Assembly: GCF_001544575.2 (NCBI RefSeq)
Contig: NZ_FCNY02000004.1
Span: 62,001 to 126,000 of the forward strand
DNA from: Caballeronia cordobensis
Lineage (GTDB): Bacteria > Pseudomonadota > Gammaproteobacteria > Burkholderiales > Burkholderiaceae
Length of the DNA: 64,000 nucleotides
Direction of reading: 5' to 3'
Below, piece by piece: positions 58,873 to 64,000 of the stretch (within the stretch, counting starts at the first letter, position 1; every line of letters begins with the position of its first letter). Position numbers and translations under genes: made by a program. The notes under the pieces are model-generated. The model did not search any database. It saw only the letters and a program-made list of their open reading frames with translations, and was not told the DNA's origin.

Positions 58873-61620
58873 TTATTTGCCGTCATTCGGCGGAACTTGT
58901 ACGGAACGTCCGTCGGGCAACAGCCGATAAACCGTCACATTCGCAGTTCCTCGATTGTTCTCGTAGAACGGAGATTTTGGCCACGGTATGACGGCGTCGT
59001 TGACGAACAGAAACATGGGGCCGCTGGTACGCGCGGTGAATTGCGCGCGCAATGCGGTCCGGTCGTCGGGAACGCGGTGCTCGCTCGCTAGCGAGTTGGC
59101 CATTTTGTCAGGTATCTTCTCTAGCCACGGTCCGTCGTATTTGATCGTCGGCACCTTTCTCTCGCGCATTGGCGCAACGGGTTCGAGCACATACTCATCG
59201 CGCCCCATGCTGCCGATCTTGACGATTGGCTTGAACCAGTCCTCGAACCAGTAGCGTTTGAGGAAGTAGAAGGCGTACTGAGCGATGCCGTGCGAACCAA
59301 ACCCACCGACGTCTGCGATGCCCGCAAGATCGAACCAGGGCTCCTGCGTTTCGATAACGACCTCATAGCGCGCATCGCGCTCCAGTCTGATTCCGGAGTT
59401 CCAGCAGGTCTCGTCGGTGCTGAATGGTGCGGCATCGGCCTTGGTCTTTTCATCGCAAACGAGTCCGATCGAATTGAGGCTATCGAAGATCGCGCGGTTC
59501 ACGACGAACAGTGCGGCCAAGCATAGGATGACCACGAAGCCCCAGGGAATCACGTCCTTGCGAAGGCGGTCATAGCCTTTGCATAGCCATGGGGTCGTTC
59601 TGAGTTTCTGCGCGATACAAAGCGAAAGCGAAGCAGCCTTGTTTCCCTTCAGAATTTCGATGTAAGCGCCGCGCGGAGCATTCGAGTTGTTGTGGCGTGC
59701 AAGCGCTTCCTGAGTGTTTTTCAGATCGGAAACGATCGTCTGCAATTGCGTCACGCGACGGGACCGCAGCATCGCCAGGATCGTAAGTACGAGTGCGACT
59801 AGCGCGATCGGCCAGATAGAAAGATCGAAGTGACGTAATAGAAAGACTATCGCTGCGACGAGCCATGCGGCTCTTGCGGCCCAGATCGTCGCCTTCAAAC
59901 CGGCTTCCTCGGACCGCACCCGCACCGCCATATACTGAGGCCACGCCTTCTCGTGCCACGCAATGCCCGCGCGATCGCTTACGCGCGTTCTAAGAACGCG
60001 TCCCACAAGGATAGAAATAAGAAGGCCGACAGAGACTAGCGCGAATGCATCGAGATGTGCGCCGAATGCTCGCGTCCATGGCGTGCTCACGGCGGGCAGC
60101 AAATTCTTGAGCGCCACGAGCACCGTATCGAGGGTATCTTCCAGCCAATGGACCCCTCGCCTGGTCACGTCACTCGATCTTTCGTACGTATCCAGGCGAT
60201 GCGACAACCATGCGCCGATCAGCGGAAAACAAACGAGAAGGACCGTAAAGAACAACGTGACCAAATAAAAAACCTGCCGCCACCACACCGTGTTCTGAAC
60301 CAGATCGACGGCCTCTTTGGCCGGATGATCGAGCGCATCCATCGCCTCGTCGAGCGTGTATTTCGTATTGTCATCGGCGGTCTTCTCTCCGCCGAGCAGT
60401 GGCGCGCAATGACATGGCGGAAGGTCGTAATCCACCTTCGTGTATTGCAAACCATGCTTGAATGGCTTCAGCTTTCCGTCGGCTGTCAACACGCAAAAAT
60501 CGCCATTCAACGGAATCGGGATATGCTGATCGCCGCCGAACGCCATTCGCAAGATCACGCTCTCGTCGACGATCGGCAGGATGGGGTGCCTTTTGCCGTT
60601 GCTATCGGCTCTCGTGCATTCAGGTATCGCGCGCGGACGGTAGCGATAGAACATGCCGAAGCGGGCGCGCGAGTCGTATAAGCGCGCATAAGGTGACTTC
60701 ATTCGCGCGATCTTGTCGATTTCTGCGCGAATGAATTCAAGGCCCGCGTCATGCGCCTGACTCAGTATCCAGTGAAGTGAAACGTAGGAGAGCCGGTCTT
60801 CAGGATAGCCTCCGCCTACGTTCGAATGCACTCCCGCGAACCAGACTTGCGTGATTCTTCCGTCATCCAAAGCTTCATGCTTTTCGTCCCAGAGTACCGG
60901 ATGAAACGTCGCGCGCTCGTCGTCGAGTGAGAGCGCGTGGCAGGCACGCTGCACATTGCTCGACAGGGAGAGTTCATGGAACTCCATCGGCCAGAACGCC
61001 TTGCTGATGGCCTTTTTCAGTTCCTTGATGGGCACGCCATACGCCGATACGGTGTCCCATAGACCAAGAAAGCGAATGGGTATTTCCTTGCCTTCGCCGC
61101 CGCGGATATTCGTCGATCGCACTTTCTCGTAGCTTTCGAGGCCGCGTATCTTGGTGATCGCGGCCAGCGCCAGATCCCTCACGCCGCGCGCAGCCTTCAC
61201 GAGCACACTGGATTTGAGACGTTCCGAACGATAGTGCCGGTAGGCAGCCCGTGCATAGCGATGGAGTTCCTCGTCGGAGCGAAACCTGACGAGCCCTTCA
61301 TGCGTGATGAATCCCACGAGCACGCGAATCGTGAAGGCTCCACGACTGAAGCCGAAGCCGCTGATTTCGGTATCGCCGGGCGAGTAGTTGCGGCAGACGA
61401 ACTCGTACAGGTCGATGACGTTACGCTTGAGTCCCCAGCCGAACGCGCCGCCGAGCAGCGCGAGATACTTGTTGGACGATGTGCCGACGCCATCGTCGTA
61501 CATGACGTACTGGCCGGGCGCGGTCTGATCCAGCGCCTGAAACAGACGCCAGACGTTCGTCTTTTGAGCTTTGGCGGAACTATTACCGGTTCCATCGGAA
61601 AGCAGAACGATTCGCTTCAT
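58873..61620 (-). CDS. Membrane-anchored DUF2235 (Tle1-like alpha/beta hydrolase) protein
   Basis: A 915-residue protein. Residues 1-370 form a DUF2235 hydrolase: VLLSDGTGNSSAK at the start, the nucleophile Ser92 in GFGFSRGAF, and GLWDTVSAYG and WFAGVHSNVGGGYPEDRLSYVSLHWI around further active-site positions. Related DUF2235 proteins include T6SS phospholipase effectors (Tle1). From about residue 430 it has four to five hydrophobic segments (FYLVTLFFTVLLVCFPLIGAWL, AFALVSVGLLISILVG, AAWLVAAIVFLLRHF and others), then a soluble C-terminal region. Such membrane segments are unusual for a secreted effector. By eye, codon use is slightly less GC-biased than neighbours. No vgrG, PAAR or immunity gene is adjacent. 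Confidence 0.75.
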   Translation of the reverse strand: MKRIVLLSDGTGNSSAKAQKTNVWRLFQALDQTAPGQYVMYDDGVGTSSNKYLALLGGAFGWGLKRNVIDLYEFVCRNYSPGDTEISGFGFSRGAFTIRVLVGFITHEGLVRFRSDEELHRYARAAYRHYRSERLKSSVLVKAARGVRDLALAAITKIRGLESYEKVRSTNIRGGEGKEIPIRFLGLWDTVSAYGVPIKELKKAISKAFWPMEFHELSLSSNVQRACHALSLDDERATFHPVLWDEKHEALDDGRITQVWFAGVHSNVGGGYPEDRLSYVSLHWILSQAHDAGLEFIRAEIDKIARMKSPYARLYDSRARFGMFYRYRPRAIPECTRADSNGKRHPILPIVDESVILRMAFGGDQHIPIPLNGDFCVLTADGKLKPFKHGLQYTKVDYDLPPCHCAPLLGGEKTADDNTKYTLDEAMDALDHPAKEAVDLVQNTVWWRQVFYLVTLFFTVLLVCFPLIGAWLSHRLDTYERSSDVTRRGVHWLEDTLDTVLVALKNLLPAVSTPWTRAFGAHLDAFALVSVGLLISILVGRVLRTRVSDRAGIAWHEKAWPQYMAVRVRSEEAGLKATIWAARAAWLVAAIVFLLRHFDLSIWPIALVALVLTILAMLRSRRVTQLQTIVSDLKNTQEALARHNNSNAPRGAYIEILKGNKAASLSLCIAQKLRTTPWLCKGYDRLRKDVIPWGFVVILCLAALFVVNRAIFDSLNSIGLVCDEKTKADAAPFSTDETCWNSGIRLERDARYEVVIETQEPWFDLAGIADVGGFGSHGIAQYAFYFLKRYWFEDWFKPIVKIGSMGRDEYVLEPVAPMRERKVPTIKYDGPWLEKIPDKMANSLASEHRVPDDRTALRAQFTARTSGPMFLFVNDAVIPWPKSPFYENNRGTANVTVYRLLPDGRSVQVPPNDGK

Positions 61621-61753
61621 GTTCGCCGCCCTCTTCTGCTTCTTTTTGCGGTGCGCGTCGCGCCGATGCAGGTTTCATTCAATAATCGGTCGCGCTTCTA
61701 GCGTCAATAGCGAGTCGTGACTAAGCATTCCTTATTCAACGGATACATTCGAT

Positions 61754-61783
61754 AGTGCTCGCCGACGCGCGTCAGCGAGCACT
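61754..61783 (-). terminator. Strong stem-loop after the beta-propeller gene
   Basis: A perfect 9-base stem, AGTGCTCGC and GCGAGCACT, with a 12-base loop that is itself mostly self-complementary. It lies 8 bases past the stop of the minus-strand lipoprotein gene. No U-rich tract follows on that strand, so rho-independent action is likely but not certain. Confidence 0.5.
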
Positions 61784-61790
61784 TCCTGCT

Positions 61791-63452
61791 TTATCTCTGC
61801 AGCAACCCGAACACGGCGACCCCGCTCCTCGTGCCCACATACACCTTGCCGTTCGCGATCATCGGCGTGATGAACTTGTTGCCCTGGCCGAACTGATCGC
61901 GGCTGCCGGCATCGTTGCTGCTGTAGATCTGGTGGTCCAGGTTGGTCGCATCGTAGGCGCGCAGCACGCCGACCGTGCCGTTCTCCGCCGCCCACAAGAT
62001 GCCGTTCGTCGTCCCATTGGCGGAAATGGAGGGCGTCGCGCCCGGGAAACCGAACGTGTTCTGTGACTGACTCGTCGGCGTTTGCGAGAGCAAGGCATTC
62101 GAAATCGTGAACGCCTTAAGCGTGTCGCGCACCGCGCCGAAATAAACCGTGTTGTTGAAGTAAGCGGGCGCGCCGAACATCGGTCCGCGGATACGGCCGA
62201 CGAGTTCCTGATAGATGTGATCCCCGTTCGAATCGAACTTGCCCATTGAAAAGCGGTTCACGACGTAGATGGTCGAGTTCTTGCCCGCGCCGATCGCGAG
62301 ATATCGCACGATGCCGTTCGCATCGGTGAAATTAGGCAAGACCATCGCGCCGCCCGAGCCGAGATCTTCGTCCTCGTTCGTTTCCTGCACCGTGTTCGAT
62401 GGCTGAAAATAGTCCTGCACCCGCAGCGGATCCAGGTTGAGCCTCAAAAACCCGTTGCCATGATTGTCGTGAATCGGCATCTCGTGCTCGTTTTGCGTCG
62501 GATCGAACGTGCCGTTGCCGTCGAGCAGAAATATCGCTTCGCCGTCCGACGCGAGTCCCGCGCCGCTCATCCAGATCGCGCCCATCTGGCCGTTCGGCGT
62601 CACGTTCAGCACGCTCGCCTGCTGCAGCGTATTGGCGTCGTAGCCGATCACCCAGCCGGTGTACGGCATGAAATCGCAATGCGAGGTCCATGCGGTATAG
62701 ACGGTGCCTCTGAGCAAGAGCAGCCCCACGCGCTCGGCGTACTGGCCCGGATCGAACGTAAGCGTGCCGTTCTGGCTGCCCGCGCCGGTGCCAGGATAGG
62801 TCGCGCGGATTTCAGTGGGACCGTTGAAAAGCTCGGCGCCCGTCGCGATGTCGAGGGCGTGAATGCGCTGGTGATAGCCGCCCGACGCGTCCTTCGACAT
62901 GCCGACGACATACATCGCGCCATTCGGCCCGCGCGAACGGTCGATCACCGGCGTCGCCGTAATGCCGATCTTCGGCGTGATCTGGCTGCAGCCGTGATCG
63001 TCGCTCGGCGTCTCGCCGTTGCCGAGCGTCGACACGTTCCAGAGCACGGTTCCGTTGTCGGCATCGAAGGCGTAGACGCTGGCGTTTTCGGTCACGACGT
63101 ACAGCACGTTGTGCGTGCCGCCCGCGATCGAAACGCCCGCGAGAAAGAGCGGCTGCGCGTCGACGAGGCCGTCTACGGCAAACACGCCGAGCTTGCCGAA
63201 AGTGTTCGAACGGACGTTCGCCGTCGTGAGGATCGTTTCGGCCAGTTGCTGACCGGTTCGGGCGATGTCGTTATGCCACGTGACGACATCCATCGGATTG
63301 CTGGGGGTCGCTGCATTCGCTACGCTCGCTGGCGTCTTGCTCGCGGCCGCCGTCGAATCGCCGCCGGAGTCACCGCCGCTGCACGCGACGATGATGATTG
63401 CGGTCAGCACGGCGCCGATTGCGGCGGCATAGGCGGAAAAACGCGCATTCAT
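61791..63452 (-). CDS. PQQ-like beta-propeller lipoprotein
   Basis: A 553-residue envelope protein. The start at 63452 follows AAGGAGA. The lipoprotein signal ends in IIVAC, followed by a Gly/Ser/Asp-rich linker. The rest is a run of PQQ-like blades (LYVVTENASVYAFDADNGTVLWN, IHALDIATGAELFNGPTEI, VYVGTRSGVAVFGL). No PQQ-dehydrogenase ligand set (no Cys-Cys disulfide, no catalytic DWD) was seen, so it is more likely a binding or assembly protein than an enzyme. Its partner is not evident from neighbours. Confidence 0.8.
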   Translation of the reverse strand: MNARFSAYAAAIGAVLTAIIIVACSGGDSGGDSTAAASKTPASVANAATPSNPMDVVTWHNDIARTGQQLAETILTTANVRSNTFGKLGVFAVDGLVDAQPLFLAGVSIAGGTHNVLYVVTENASVYAFDADNGTVLWNVSTLGNGETPSDDHGCSQITPKIGITATPVIDRSRGPNGAMYVVGMSKDASGGYHQRIHALDIATGAELFNGPTEIRATYPGTGAGSQNGTLTFDPGQYAERVGLLLLRGTVYTAWTSHCDFMPYTGWVIGYDANTLQQASVLNVTPNGQMGAIWMSGAGLASDGEAIFLLDGNGTFDPTQNEHEMPIHDNHGNGFLRLNLDPLRVQDYFQPSNTVQETNEDEDLGSGGAMVLPNFTDANGIVRYLAIGAGKNSTIYVVNRFSMGKFDSNGDHIYQELVGRIRGPMFGAPAYFNNTVYFGAVRDTLKAFTISNALLSQTPTSQSQNTFGFPGATPSISANGTTNGILWAAENGTVGVLRAYDATNLDHQIYSSNDAGSRDQFGQGNKFITPMIANGKVYVGTRSGVAVFGLLQR

Positions 63453-63882
63453 TGCAGTCTCCTTCTCCGGAAGGGCCGGAACAGGCAACGCGGTGTCGAG
63501 CGGCGACGATGTATCGATGAAGCAATCGTCGTGCTCCGAAGCGACTTTCATCCTAGAACAGCGCAGCGAGCGGCGCTATCCGGCGTCGGTGACAGACAAG
63601 GATATTACGGTTTTATTAAGCGCGTCTTACCAGTGACTTGCTTCGGAAACATTATCCGATAAGCCTCGAAAGATTTCATCGCGCCGGCGATCGTCTCGAA
63701 AGCTGCAATTTTCCACGAGAAAATCTCGTCTCGATGACACCGCTGTTCGGTCGCCAAAAACGAATGTGGCCAAGTGCACATAACTACCTATCCATTTCGT
63801 GCGTAGAAGCTTTATTGCCGATTTGGGCTGCTAATCTCTGATCCGATGGTATTGCAATACGCAAGAGCCCCTTGACTCCGAC
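63453..63882. other. Intergenic region upstream of the beta-propeller gene
   Basis: About 430 bases between divergent genes, with AT-rich patches near 63601-63660 and 63770-63840 that probably hold promoters. No RNA gene, repeat or clear operator was recognised. Confidence 0.3.
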
Positions 63883-64000
63883 ATGCCCGACTGCGGGAAC
63901 TCCGGTATGCGTGCGTTTGCTCCCTTGCTCATCCGCCGCGCCCTGCTGCGCGACATCGCCGCCCTCGCGCTCGGCGCGGTGTGCCCCGTGTCCTTCGCGC
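63883..64000 (+). CDS. Start of an exported protein, cut by the window end
   Basis: An open frame from ATG 63883 (or the in-frame ATG 63907) to the window end encodes a signal-peptide-like start with a basic n-region and a hydrophobic core (RAFAPLLIRRALLRDIAALALGA) ending near SFA. Family cannot be told. No strong Shine-Dalgarno precedes either ATG, so the gene call is tentative. Confidence 0.45.
   Translation, partial: MPDCGNSGMRAFAPLLIRRALLRDIAALALGAVCPVSFA

Noticed and set aside
1-64000. Prophage, insertion sequence, CRISPR, tRNA or rRNA
   Set aside because: No transposase, integrase, terminal repeats, spacer arrays or RNA gene signatures were seen in either strand.

Overview
The window is GC-rich chromosomal DNA with long, tightly packed genes and strong third-position GC bias. 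Gene content points to Burkholderia sensu lato (Burkholderiaceae such as Caballeronia or Paraburkholderia): a type VI secretion tail end, many SsuA/TauA-type transporters, NtaA/DszA-type monooxygenases, LysR regulators and a TRAP locus. No rRNA, tRNA, CRISPR array, insertion sequence or prophage was recognised. The genus is an inference from style and content, not from a marker gene.

Layout. (1) 1-7278: the distal part of a type VI secretion (T6SS) cluster, with tssM (5' end missing), tagF and a membrane Ser/Thr kinase, all translationally coupled, then a lipoprotein MltA-type lytic transglycosylase with a long Pro/Ala-rich insert. (2) 7309-9596: two convergent glycosyltransferase-like genes and a protein with M15 peptidase-like motifs. 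(3) 9805-15047: a minus-strand operon (M24-fold protein close to the DMSP lyase DddP, betaine-type binding protein, small cupin, GMC oxidoreductase) divergent from a LysR gene. (4) 15125-36342: organosulfur scavenging. It holds a DszC/SfnB-like and DszA-like pair with a complete oligopeptide-type ABC transporter and a second SfnB-like enzyme; a minus-strand amino-acid ABC transporter without an ATPase, linked to a second DszA-like enzyme; an orphan SsuA-like protein; a tauD/tauABC-like operon; and a third DszA-like enzyme that overlaps a LysR gene tail to tail. (5) 36437-45744: mixed housekeeping and accessory genes, namely an acetyltransferase, a CBS-BON protein, a SulP anion transporter, an AI-2E-type exporter, a lipoprotein, a 48-residue membrane peptide, a DUF1479 oxygenase, an AraC regulator, a class V aminotransferase and a VOC protein.

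(6) 45824-52856: probably the most interesting locus. It has a GntR/UTRA regulator, then an operon coding for an AprA-like flavoprotein, an AprB-like two-cluster ferredoxin, a binding protein with a NosL-like C-terminal extension, an ABC permease, an ATPase and a HEAT-repeat protein. It looks like an uptake and redox system for an unknown, probably sulfur-containing, compound. (7) 52928-58862: a tandem LacI-type operator followed by a TRAP transporter (DctP, fused DctQM), a LacI regulator and a natural fusion of a 2-hydroxyacid dehydrogenase with an amidohydrolase. (8) 58873-64000: a membrane-anchored DUF2235 hydrolase, a lipoprotein beta-propeller and the start of an exported protein cut by the window edge.

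How it fits together: regions 3, 4 and 6 share a theme of importing small organosulfur or onium compounds and cleaving C-S bonds with flavin or iron enzymes, which fits growth under sulfate limitation in soil or rhizosphere. Exact substrates cannot be read from sequence. Family names come from motif recognition and memory of the families; no database search was run.
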